IMG/VR virus record: IMGVR_UViG_3300025057_000004
Span: 1-64,000 of that record
DNA length: 64,000 nt
Direction: 5' to 3' (one strand)
Origin: a virus
Shown: positions 39,610 through 48,100 of the stretch, piece by piece
Layout: every line of letters starts with the position of its first letter
Numbering within the stretch: the first letter of the stretch is position 1
Translations under genes and position numbers: made by a program
Notes under the pieces: model-generated
Database searches by the model: none
The model's input: only the letters and a program-made list of their open reading frames with translations
What the model was told of the DNA's origin: nothing

Positions 39610-42140
39610 ATAGCAAGGAATATTTCAATGATGATGAACTTGCCGCTTCCGTATGGGAAGGTAAGTATGCTGCAGAAGGTGAAAACAATCCTGATGACAT
39701 GCATAGACGCATGGCAAAAGAGTTTGCGAGAATTGAAGAATCGTATCTTAAAAATGACGAACCGATAGAGATCGTTGCAGTAAAACATTCAAATCTTAGC
39801 AATTACGGTAAGAGCAGAAGCTTTCTTACAGCAGATAAAATATATATGCTGTTCAAGAATTTCAAATACATAGTTCCTCAAGGTTCTATTATGTCAATGC
39901 TCGGAGTAGATAAGATAGGTTCTCTGTCTAACTGCTTTGTAATAGGACAACCTGAAGACAGCTACGGTGGTATCCTTCAAAAGGATGAACAGCTTGTACA
40001 GCTTATGAAGAGGCGTGGAGGTGTCGGTATAGACATCTCTACACTTAGACCAAGTGGTACAGATGTTACCAATGCTGCTAAGACATCTACTGGTGCAGCT
40101 TCATTCATGGAGCGTTTCTCTAATAGTACAAGAGAGGTAGCACAAGGAGGTCGTAGAGGTGCGTTGATGATTACTATTGATGTACGTCATCCTGATGTCT
40201 TTGAGTTTGTCAACATCAAGAAGGACAGAACAAAAGTTACAGGAGCTAACATCTCAGTTATGCTTCGAGATGATTTCATGGAAGCTGTCAAGAATGATGA
40301 GGATTACATGCTTAGATTTCCATGTAATCTTGAAAATAGGGATATTATAGGGACTCTTGAAGAATCTGAAAAAGTAGTTACTAAAAAGATCAGAGCCAAA
40401 GAACTCTATGATTCGATTGTAGAGAATGCATGGGAGAATGCAGAGCCAGGACAGATGTTCATTGATAGACATTGGGATTATAGTCCTGATGGTGCATATG
40501 AACAATATCGCGGTGTAACTACAAATCCTTGCGGTGAAATATTCATGCAACCTTATGATGCATGTAGATTGATGGCTATTAATCTGCTCAGTTTTGTAGA
40601 GAATCCTTACACAGATGAGGCGTATATTGATTGGGTAAAACTGTATGAAGTTGCTTATGAACAACAAAGACTCGCTGATGATCTGGTCGATCTTGAACTT
40701 GAACACATATCTCGAATCCTTGCTAAGATACACTCCGATGAAGAATCTGATGAAGTTAAAAGAACTGAAATTAAACTTTGGGAAAAAGTGTATGATGTTG
40801 CTTCTGCAGGTAGGCGTACTGGTTGCGGGTTTACTGCTCTCGGTGATATGCTTGCTGCTGTGGGGGTTGCTTACGACTCTCAACAAGGTTGTGATTATAT
40901 TGAGAAAGTAATGCATACCAAGATGGAAGCAGAGCTTGATTGTACTATTGATCTTGCTATTCTTAGAGGTTCGTTTGAAGGTTGGGATTATAATGAAGAA
41001 TTTGTAAAAATGAGTTCTGTTGGAACTAATGATTTTTACCAAATGCTTTGTGATGAATTTCCTGAACAAGCTGAGAGAATGTATATTTATGGACGCAGAA
41101 ACGTTTCGTGGAGTACAGTTGCACCTACAGGTTCAGTAAGTATCCTGACACAGACTACATCAGGTTTAGAGCCTTTATTTGCTCCTTACTACATGCGTAG
41201 AAAGAAAGTGAATCCAGGCGAAGAAGGTGTACGTGTTGACTTTGTAGATCAGAATGGTGATAATTGGATGGAATATCCCGTTATGCATCCTCAATTTATT
41301 GAGTGGTGTAAAGAACATGAACCTGATGCAACTAAAGATGTATTGGAAAGCTTAACTAAAGCTCAATTAGACTCTTTATTTGAAGAGTCACCGTGGTATA
41401 ACTCATGTGCTCCTGATATTGATTGGAAGAAACGTGTAGATGTGCAAGCTATCATTCAGAAGTATACATCACATTCGATAAGTTCAACTATTAACTTGCC
41501 GAATGATGTTACCAAAGAAGAAGTAGCTGAGATCTACATACATTCCTATGATAAAGGTCTGAAAGGAGTTACAGTATATCGTGACGGTTGTCGTACAGGT
41601 GTGCTTGTAACAGAAACTGCAAAATCAAATGATAAGTTTGAGTATCACGATGCTCCTAAACGTCCTGATTGTTTACCTGTAGATATTCATACTACAGTAT
41701 CAAAAGGAGTAAAATGGAATGTCATTGTAGGACTGTTCGATAGTAAGCCGTATGAGGTCTTTGCCATTCCGCACTTTACGAATGAAACTGAACTCGAACT
41801 GTGCAAGATCAAAAGAGGTAGATACGATCTGCTGAAAAACGGTGATACATACAGTGAAGATATAACCTCTCAGATTACTGATGAGCAGGATGTATTGACA
41901 CGTATGGTAAGCACAGCGTTAAGACACGGAGCTGATATAACATTCATTGTTGAGCAATTGAATAAGTCTCACGGTGATATTACCAGTTTCAGCAAAGCTA
42001 TTGCAAGAACTCTTAAAAAATACATCGATGAAAAGAAGATGGTATCAAGAGCAGCCTGTACCGAATGCGGAAGTAATAATGTCGTATTTGAAGAAGGTTG
42101 TCTTATGTGTAAAGACTGCGGTAGCTCGAAATGTGGATAG
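39606..42140 (+). CDS. nrdJ: Class II (B12-dependent type) ribonucleotide reductase
   Basis: 844 residues. SLSNCFVIGQ (first active-site Cys, about 110), RGGVGIDISTLRPSG, TNPCGEIFM (active-site Cys and Glu, about 306-314) and VAPTGSVSILTQTTSGLEP are standard reductase motifs. The C-terminus has a zinc-ribbon-like CTECGSNNVVFEEGCLMCKD plus CGSSKCG, as in vitamin-B12-dependent enzymes. No NrdB or NrdG gene is near, which supports class II. Makes deoxyribonucleotides for phage DNA synthesis. Confidence 0.87.
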   Translation: MNSKEYFNDDELAASVWEGKYAAEGENNPDDMHRRMAKEFARIEESYLKNDEPIEIVAVKHSNLSNYGKSRSFLTADKIYMLFKNFKYIVPQGSIMSMLGVDKIGSLSNCFVIGQPEDSYGGILQKDEQLVQLMKRRGGVGIDISTLRPSGTDVTNAAKTSTGAASFMERFSNSTREVAQGGRRGALMITIDVRHPDVFEFVNIKKDRTKVTGANISVMLRDDFMEAVKNDEDYMLRFPCNLENRDIIGTLEESEKVVTKKIRAKELYDSIVENAWENAEPGQMFIDRHWDYSPDGAYEQYRGVTTNPCGEIFMQPYDACRLMAINLLSFVENPYTDEAYIDWVKLYEVAYEQQRLADDLVDLELEHISRILAKIHSDEESDEVKRTEIKLWEKVYDVASAGRRTGCGFTALGDMLAAVGVAYDSQQGCDYIEKVMHTKMEAELDCTIDLAILRGSFEGWDYNEEFVKMSSVGTNDFYQMLCDEFPEQAERMYIYGRRNVSWSTVAPTGSVSILTQTTSGLEPLFAPYYMRRKKVNPGEEGVRVDFVDQNGDNWMEYPVMHPQFIEWCKEHEPDATKDVLESLTKAQLDSLFEESPWYNSCAPDIDWKKRVDVQAIIQKYTSHSISSTINLPNDVTKEEVAEIYIHSYDKGLKGVTVYRDGCRTGVLVTETAKSNDKFEYHDAPKRPDCLPVDIHTTVSKGVKWNVIVGLFDSKPYEVFAIPHFTNETELELCKIKRGRYDLLKNGDTYSEDITSQITDEQDVLTRMVSTALRHGADITFIVEQLNKSHGDITSFSKAIARTLKKYIDEKKMVSRAACTECGSNNVVFEEGCLMCKDCGSSKCG

Positions 42141-42150
42141 ATAATAATTG

Positions 42151-42180
42151 AAGGGGAGGGAAACCTCCTCTTCTTTATTT
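42151..42180 (+). terminator. Rho-independent terminator after the reductase
   Basis: AAGGGGAGG (42151-42159) and CCTCCTCTT (42164-42172), one wobble, GAAA tetraloop, then CTTTATTTTTA. The next ATG is 16 bp after the hairpin. Confidence 0.8.
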
Positions 42181-42187
42181 TTATATT

Positions 42188-42574
42188 ATGGAAGATATTA
42201 TAAAAAAGTGGCAGCATATTCTTAGGCTTAAGGATTGGATTATTAAAACCAATAAGATTTATCCAGAGAGTATAATCTATAATGGCGAGAAGTATTTTAT
42301 AGGTATTCATAGAGATTTTGGTAGAAAACTTGGAATCATATACCACGATGTAGATCTTACAGAAGAAGACATAATACACGAACTCCTTCACATCGTATTT
42401 CCTATACCTCAAGAAGATGAGTCTTATGAAGACTATGAGCGTTGGATAACTGAGGCTGCAGAGAATCTTGCTCAATCTGAAGATGTTTGGAAACCTGTTT
42501 GTAATATTCCAAAAATGTTTACAGGATTTCAACCTTATCATCACTTAGAAGCATTCAATAAAAATGAAAAATGA
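42188..42574 (+). CDS. Zincin-type metalloprotease-like protein
   Basis: 128 residues. DIIHELLHIVFPI holds an HExxH motif (His64, Glu65, His68), with a Glu-rich helix after it (WITEAAENLAQS) that could provide the third ligand. The N-terminal WQHILRLKDWII is typical of small phage zincins. Substrate unknown. Overlaps the small membrane gene by 11 bp. Confidence 0.65.
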   Translation: MEDIIKKWQHILRLKDWIIKTNKIYPESIIYNGEKYFIGIHRDFGRKLGIIYHDVDLTEEDIIHELLHIVFPIPQEDESYEDYERWITEAAENLAQSEDVWKPVCNIPKMFTGFQPYHHLEAFNKNEK

Positions 42575-42701
42575 GATACGGATATATAGGATATTCTTAT
42601 GTATCCTTCTCATTATTCTTATAATAGTATCACATAAATATTATAGACTTAAAAATGAATCCACAACTACACGTAGAGAGAGTGCTAAAGAGATGCTTTG
42701 A
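42564..42701 (+). CDS. Small membrane protein, 45 aa
   Basis: ATG 42564-42566, TGA 42699-42701. MKNEIRIYRIFLCILLIILI starts a single N-terminal membrane span (continuing IIVSHKYYRLKNE), followed by a basic, charged tail (TTTRRESAKEML). Overlaps both neighbours in other frames. The layout resembles small inner-membrane lysis proteins, but that is only a suggestion. Confidence 0.5.
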   Translation: MKNEIRIYRIFLCILLIILIIVSHKYYRLKNESTTTRRESAKEML

Positions 42702-42873
42702 AGTTTACCCACCCAAGGGTAAGGAGCATCGTAAGTTTTTTAAGAACCTTGTTAAGCAGGGTAGTATGCCTGAGAAGATGGCGAGTATGATCGTCAGGAT
42801 CATTGAGAACCCGAACTGTGTGTACATAGTGAAGGCTGACGGAACGCTGAAGATATTAGATAGTGCGGAATAA
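42655..42873 (+). CDS. Unknown small basic protein, 72 aa
   Basis: 72 residues, MNPQLHVERVLKRCFEVYPP; basic and helical (KGKEHRKFFKNLVKQGSMPE) with a beta end (NCVYIVKADGTLKILDSAE). It overlaps the 45-residue membrane gene in another frame by 47 bp. Followed by the AGTGCG/CGCACT hairpin. Function unknown. Confidence 0.6.
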   Translation: MNPQLHVERVLKRCFEVYPPKGKEHRKFFKNLVKQGSMPEKMASMIVRIIENPNCVYIVKADGTLKILDSAE

Positions 42874-43176
42874 CGCACTTTATCGTAAATCGCAATTTGC
42901 GAATCACGAATTGAAGTCAAATAGTGCGGTAAATCACACTAAACAAATAAGATATGTAGTGCTTTGAGTATTTTAATTGATAAGCTTAAATGTGGTGAAT
43001 CCAACCCAGCTACATTACTCAATAAATGCAAATATTTTACAAAAAAGGCGTTTTGAGTGCAGTTATTTTACAATCTTTACAGTTGTCGAATTAACTAAAA
43101 GTAACCCAGTAGTTACAGAACCGTCAAAAAACGAACAAAATGTAACGAGGTAGTTACACTTTAAACCAAAACAAAG
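42874..43176. promoter_or_regulatory. Intergenic region with palindromes and paired dyads
   Basis: About 300 bp without a gene. It opens with AGTGCG-GAATAA-CGCACT spanning the upstream stop codon, then a CGCAA-T-TTGCG palindrome, a second AGTGCGG sequence, and A/T-rich sequence. Near its end stand two identical dyads, GTAAC-N6-GTTAC at 43101-43116 and 43142-43157, before the next ATG. Likely control region for the last three genes of the block. Confidence 0.5.
43101..43157. repeat. Paired GTAAC-N6-GTTAC dyads, 41-bp spacing
   Basis: GTAAC-CCAGTA-GTTAC (43101-43116) and GTAAC-GAGGTA-GTTAC (43142-43157): identical arms, the last three spacer bases also shared (GTA), repeated after 41 bp, near four helical turns. 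Could be tandem operators or RNA hairpins in the leader of the zinc-finger gene at 43177. Confidence 0.6.
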
Positions 43177-43428
43177 ATGAGTAAAGAAACAGAATGCCCT
43201 TTCTGCCATAAGGTAGGATTCCATAAGCTGAGTTGCCCAACGCAGAAGGTGACGGTGTTCCTGTCAGATGTGAAAGTTGAGGGAGTAACTGCTGAAAGTG
43301 AGGGAGCAACTAAAAGACGCTGTAAGAATCATGTATGGCGCAAGGACTACTTAAACGGTGGTAAGAAGTGTCAGGTGTGTGGCAAGGCACGGGAAGAAGT
43401 GAAACGAAGTAAAGACGTAGAAGAATGA
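43177..43428 (+). CDS. Small zinc-finger protein
   Basis: 83 residues with two metal-site halves: ECPFCHKVGFHKLSCP and CKNHVWRKDYLNGGKKCQVC, then GKAREEVKRSKD. At least one zinc site from CxxC pairs is likely. Basic C-terminus. Follows the paired dyads, so it could be a self-regulating DNA-binding protein; that is inference. Overlaps the next gene by 4 bp. Confidence 0.65.
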   Translation: MSKETECPFCHKVGFHKLSCPTQKVTVFLSDVKVEGVTAESEGATKRRCKNHVWRKDYLNGGKKCQVCGKAREEVKRSKDVEE

Positions 43429-43706
43429 TGTTTTTCTTAAAGATAATCGCACTTGCTTATATACAGAATATCAGTTTTGCGTTAATATCAAGAGCAAGGA
43501 ACAGAGACAATATGTATTACCATGCTGTAGCATCAGTGTTCAGTAATGCAATATGGTTTCTCACAATGAAAGAGATAGTAATAAATGATTTCAGCCTTGA
43601 TCTGTTCATACCTTATACATTTGGTACAGTAGCAGGAAGTCTTACTGGTGCCAAGGTATCAATGAGAATAGAGAAGTGGTTGGATGCAAAAGCAGACAGT
43701 AAATGA
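43425..43706 (+). CDS. Small membrane protein, three spans likely
   Basis: 93 residues. Hydrophobic segments FFLKIIALAYIQNISFALIS, YHAVASVFSNAIWFLTM and LFIPYTFGTVAGSLTGAKV separated by the basic loop SRARNRDN. Similar small multi-span proteins (SRxRNRxN...FSNxIWFLT...GSLTG) occur in many phages. Function unknown. Overlaps the next gene by 4 bp. Confidence 0.7.
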   Translation: MMFFLKIIALAYIQNISFALISRARNRDNMYYHAVASVFSNAIWFLTMKEIVINDFSLDLFIPYTFGTVAGSLTGAKVSMRIEKWLDAKADSK

Positions 43707-44035
43707 AAATAGATTGGAAAGAAATACTCAGCCCTATTAAGATAGCTGAGTTAACATATGGAAAGGATGCATCAAGATTCAATGGTCTTGATATCATTGT
43801 AAAAGAGATCAATGATGTATCAGAAAGATGGCAAGAGTTTGTAAAAGAGAACTTTATACCAAAGACAAAAGCTGATAAGGAACGTAAGGAAGCATTGGAA
43901 GCACTGCTTGCAGTTGTAGAAGATATTCAAATGCTACGTACAGGCACTTGGGAGCCAGATAATGATAGTTGTGATGCAACTACTGATAATTTAAAATTGG
44001 TTATCAAGTATATAGAAAAAACAAAGGGGTCTTAA
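43703..44035 (+). CDS. Unknown helical protein, 110 aa, last of the rightward block
   Basis: 110 residues, starts MKIDWKEILSPIKIAELTYG; helical and charged (FIPKTKADKERKEALEALLA). Its stop codon lies in the loop of the bidirectional terminator. No family recognised. Confidence 0.65.
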   Translation: MKIDWKEILSPIKIAELTYGKDASRFNGLDIIVKEINDVSERWQEFVKENFIPKTKADKERKEALEALLAVVEDIQMLRTGTWEPDNDSCDATTDNLKLVIKYIEKTKGS

Positions 44036-44049
44036 TTGACCCCCTTTTT
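44023..44049. terminator. Bidirectional terminator between convergent blocks
   Basis: GGGGTC (44026-44031) pairs with GACCCC (44038-44043) around TTAATT, with CTTTTTG on the plus strand and TTTGTTTTTTC on the minus strand. It lies exactly between the plus-strand early block and the minus-strand RNA polymerase block. Confidence 0.85.
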
Positions 44050-44071
44050 GTTGTTCACAAGTGAGTAGTTA

Positions 44072-44308
44072 TTACTTCTTACGAGCACCACCCATCTTCA
44101 TCATCTTTTTAGCACCACCGTTTTTCATATAACCCATTTTGTTACGTACAGATGTTGGTAGTTTTTTAAGACCAGTTTGACTTGCTGCAGGTTTCTTAAG
44201 ACCTGATTTAGCTTTAGGTGCAGATTTCTTAGCACCTCCTGATTTGTAAGTTGACTTTTTCATCATAGAAGATGCTCCACCTCCCATGTACTTCTTTTTT
44301 GACATCAT
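44072..44308 (-). CDS. Small Lys/Gly-rich basic protein, 78 aa
   Basis: 78 residues, almost only Lys, Gly, Ser, Ala, Met (MMSKKKYMGGGASSMMKKST; NGGAKKMMKMGGARKK). Low complexity and very basic, so DNA or RNA binding is likely. Last of five basic genes downstream of the giant virion genes; its start touches the stop of the DUF5872-like gene. Possible internal virion protein. Confidence 0.65.
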   Translation of the reverse strand: MMSKKKYMGGGASSMMKKSTYKSGGAKKSAPKAKSGLKKPAASQTGLKKLPTSVRNKMGYMKNGGAKKMMKMGGARKK

Positions 44309-44565
44309 TATTTCTTAGATTTTTTTCTGATTGATGAAGTACGGTTACCCATACCTACTCTTCTTTTTTCTGCAACAACTGCAGACTTTCTCTTGCCTAC
44401 ACCTTTCCAGGTGACAGGTGTTTCCTTACTAACACTTTTAGAAGGACGGCATTTTTTTACACCTTTTGTCTTTGAAGAACCACAAGGTCTCCCATGTTGG
44501 TCTGTCCATTTTTCTTTAAACCAACGTTTAAGGTTAGCTCCTGCTTTTGTTTTACGAACAGCCAT
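44308..44565 (-). CDS. Small basic protein, DUF5872-like
   Basis: 85 residues. NLKRWFKEKWTDQHGRPCGS, then KGVKKCRPSKSVSKETPVTW, is the signature of the DUF5872 family found in phages and giant viruses, with the paired Cys of RPCGS and KKCRP. Highly basic tail (RTSSIRKKSKK). Function unknown; packaging into the virion is a guess from its neighbours. The stop of the preceding gene overlaps its start by 1 bp. Confidence 0.7.
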   Translation of the reverse strand: MAVRKTKAGANLKRWFKEKWTDQHGRPCGSSKTKGVKKCRPSKSVSKETPVTWKGVGKRKSAVVAEKRRVGMGNRTSSIRKKSKK

Positions 44566-44732
44566 TATTTCTTCTTTTTTGGTTTCATTCCGCGCATTTT
44601 CTTTCCTTTTGCAGCAGCTTCTTGAAACTTCTTCTTACCGTATTTCTTACGACCTATGGATGCAGCAATAGCAGCACCTTTTTTACCTCCACCAAGTTTC
44701 TTTGCTAGTTTTTTAAATCCTACGTATGCCAT
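44565..44732 (-). CDS. Small basic protein, 55 aa
   Basis: ATG at 44730-44732, TAA at 44565-44567 overlapping the next ATG. MAYVGFKKLAKKLGGGKKGA, then AAIAASIGRKKYGKKKFQE, ending MKPKKKK. About a third Lys. Start and stop both overlap neighbours (TAATG), strongly supporting a real gene. Confidence 0.65.
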   Translation of the reverse strand: MAYVGFKKLAKKLGGGKKGAAIAASIGRKKYGKKKFQEAAAKGKKMRGMKPKKKK

Positions 44733-44875
44733 TATTTTTTTCCTTTATTCTTCCTACACTTAGCGATTGCTCCACTTGCATACGCTGAAGGAAACACCTT
44801 ATATTGTGCTTTTACCTTGTGGTAGCAAGCATCGTGTAAGGCTTTGTTCTTTTTGTTCATTTTCTTTTTTGCCAT
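44732..44875 (-). CDS. Small basic protein with PSAYASGA motif, 47 aa
   Basis: ATG at 44873-44875, TAA at 44732-44734. MAKKKMNKKNKALHDACYHK followed by VFPSAYASGAIAKCRKNKGK. The (W/F)PSAYASGA..KCRK motif is shared by small proteins of phages and giant viruses; Cys pair at DAC and KCR. Function unknown. Coupled to both neighbours. Confidence 0.7.
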   Translation of the reverse strand: MAKKKMNKKNKALHDACYHKVKAQYKVFPSAYASGAIAKCRKNKGKK

Positions 44876-44879
44876 AATA

Positions 44880-45176
44880 CTAACATTTCCATCGTCTTCT
44901 TGCAGCACAAATACGTTTATCAGGTGTTTTACTGCAACTGATGTTGTGCATCTTCATCTGTCCTGCAGATCTTGAACAATACGAACTTCTTCGTTTTGCA
45001 GCTTTAGATCCTGCTTTTACCTTTCCTGTAACTGCGCCTTTCAGTTTAGATCCAGGATTGGCTCTTCTATGTGCAGCTATACCTTTCTTGGTCATTCCTG
45101 CACCACTCTTAGTAGATCGGAAGTTACCTCCCTTACCTACTGTTCGTCTTACATTTTTTTGTCTTCGAGCAGCCAT
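44880..45176 (-). CDS. Small basic protein, DUF6321-like
   Basis: 98 residues. SGAGMTKKGIAAHRRANPGS followed by KLKGAVTGKVKAGSKAAKRR, SSYCSRSAGQMKM and an ICAARRRWKC end match the GAGMT..G....RANPGS.LK..V..........KRR.S.C.R..GM.....R....ALRRWNC pattern that I know as DUF6321 of phages and giant viruses. Very basic. Lies just after the 2,077-residue virion gene. Function unknown. Confidence 0.72.
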   Translation of the reverse strand: MAARRQKNVRRTVGKGGNFRSTKSGAGMTKKGIAAHRRANPGSKLKGAVTGKVKAGSKAAKRRSSYCSRSAGQMKMHNISCSKTPDKRICAARRRWKC

Positions 45177-45177
45177 T

Positions 45178-48100
45178 TTACATGTTTGTAAAGAATCTTA
45201 ATCTTTCTTCAGGGTAGAATACATCTTCTATTGTATCTACCATTGGTATCTGCCTCTTTGCCCAAACACCTAATTTAAGATCACCTTTATTTCTTCCAGC
45301 CTTGTACTCTGAAAAGAAAGGGTCATCATTGTAGAACCACCAAGGGTTGATGGTTCTTGTAATATCAAGAAGGTTTTCAAATTGATCAACCGCAGCAGAT
45401 GGTGATTTAAGAATCTTTGTTGCTTCTTTAATATTCCAAACGGGAATGAATATACCAAGTTCTGTACTAAATCTATTTACCTGGTAAGCAAGCATATTCA
45501 AAGCCCAATTATCATCATCATCTCCAGCTAAAGCAGCGAGAAACCCACCTGCTATGACAGCAGTTAAGAAATAACCTACCTCAACCATACTTCTTTTAAT
45601 ATTTGCTTTTTCCATTGGAGATAACTTATCAAAAGCATCTCCCGCAGAAGCAAATGTAAATTGACCTTCTTTGATCTCTTTTACAAGTTGTAACATAAAA
45701 CGACCAGAAGTTCGATACATACCTTCTATTTCGTCACCTATCATATAGTTACGATATTTTCTTTCAAAACGTCTATGAATACCTGTTGGCATCCACTTTC
45801 TAAACAACATTCCTGCTCTACCGAGAGCTGATTTTTGAATAGCGTTTCTATCATTTATATTATAGATACCATGCAGTCTTTGATTTACAGATTGCATTTT
45901 TAGAATAAATTGGTTCTTATCTGCGTCCGTAAAATCAGAACCGTCAAGATTCTTAACACCATCACGCACTTTTAATCTATTATTTTCTACTTCAAGAACA
46001 TCATAGAAATCTACCTTTTTACCATCAAGCAATACTTTTTTATTGAATGCCATACCAAGTGCCATGCGTGATTGCATTTGGTGTTCACCCATATGGTTTA
46101 GCAAAAAGAAAGCAGATTCTGTCATTTGTCTTCCGAATCTATTACGATCTGTATTTGCTTCACTTACACGATTTTCAAAATCTTGCAATACATCAAAATC
46201 TTCAAGAAATAATCTAAGTTTATTATCGGATCTTGTTTTACCAGTATCTCCCATAAGACCTGCTAAACCATCGTTTGTATCAGTCCAATACGCTTTACGC
46301 GCTTTAGAAAGATCTTCTTGAGTTACAAACTGTTTTGCAAATGCTTCTTCTCTTATAAGTGCATTACCAAGAATAACGTTTGACATACCAGAGAAAACGT
46401 TGAGAGCAAGATTATTAACAGAAGTATACTTTATAAGACCATCTATGATTTTTGCTTCGCTTACACTATCAGGAAGAATAAGATTCTTATTATCTTTTAG
46501 TTCACCATAAAATATCATATCAATATATGATTTATATCTATCATAAACATTTCCACCTTCTGTAGATTCTACATTTATACCTCCTAACTTTTTTGCTTTT
46601 GCTAATAGACTTTCATCTACAACTTTACGTTCCCTCATTACATCAGCACCTATTTCTATTACGCCTACGATTGAATTGAGTTCACGATGTCTGTTTGCCA
46701 TGTTTGCAAATAGAACCATTGAGGCTGTTGCGTCTGTAGACAGATCATTCATATTCTTTAAAGGACTGCTGTAATAGATAGGAACCTGTTTAATCGGTCT
46801 TCCCATTTCATCAAGCATACCGAATGCTGTGTCATCCTGCTGGATCCTTAATATATCATTCAATGTCTCTTGAGCAGTATTCTTAGGGTCACTTTTAAGA
46901 CGTTCCAATATATCTTTACGTATCTGTGGAGCTAACATCTTATTGCGATACCTATCATTCATATGTGACATCAAAGATGTACGCATGTTCATATACTTCT
47001 CATAGTACTCTTTTTTAGGAGCACTACTCATAATTTCAGCATACTGACGATTCTTATATTTATTGGCAGGTTGAGCAAATTCTTTTCGATATCGAATATT
47101 ACCATCTATATCTTTCCAAATACGCTCGTTTTTCCAACGGTTATAATTTTTCAGTGCTCTTACTGTATTATTATATACAACCTTGTTTTCTTTTTTAAGC
47201 TTGTCAAGAAAGTCTTCAGGGTACTTGTTCTTTATTTCATAATAAAGATCAATGTCCTTTTTAAATTTTAAAGTATTCTCTATAAACTCCTTTCTTTTTT
47301 GCTGAAGAGCTTTTTTATATTCAGGATTAAGCTGTGAATTTTCTTCATACCACCTGTTTTCAGCCTCAATATAATCCTGATCAAGATTAGGATTATTTGA
47401 TCTGATCTTAAATCTCTCAAGAGAATCCTCGTGAGGTAAATTCAATCTTTCGTGTAATTCTTTATAGAATTTCTCTTTTGCTTTCTCATACTCACCTTGA
47501 TTATATTCTGAAACAAGATTACCTGTAAGGTTTCCGTCAACATCTCTTTCATAAATAAATTCTGTATTTGGAACACCAGCAGCTTTTAATTTAGCATCCA
47601 TATCAAAAAGATCACGCATGTCACGGATCGTAGATGTCTGAGCGTTTAGAATACGGTCTTTGACAAGACGGTCTGTAAGCCTAAGAAGTTCATCAGGATT
47701 TTCTGCCATAGAAGAAATAAGACGATTCCAATGAATTATATCAGGAGTGACCTCTTCAGTCATTCTCAATAACTCTTCAAGCTCAAGATTTACCTGATTT
47801 GATAGCTCATCTTTTGATAACCCTTTATCTTTATGATAGGTTTCAAGAAACGGTCTCATAGTATGAACAAATATATTACGGGCATAAAACTTATAATCAT
47901 TTTCCATTTGTTCTATACCTGTACTAATATTTTCAAGGGCTTCAATAAGTGCATTATGCCTATCAAGAGTATCTCCTGACACACCTGCGTTAACTAATTT
48001 ACGTTTATCAAAACGTGTTTCCTGAAGAACAGACGTTACAATAGGTTTGTATATCGTAATGAATTTGCTCATATCATTTACTATAGTTGAAAACTCTGCA

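Noticed and set aside
40254-41069. Minus-strand ORF of 271 codons inside nrdJ
   Set aside because: Antisense shadow of a clear reductase gene; the sequence is rich in Ile/Phe/Ser as expected of a reversed coding frame.
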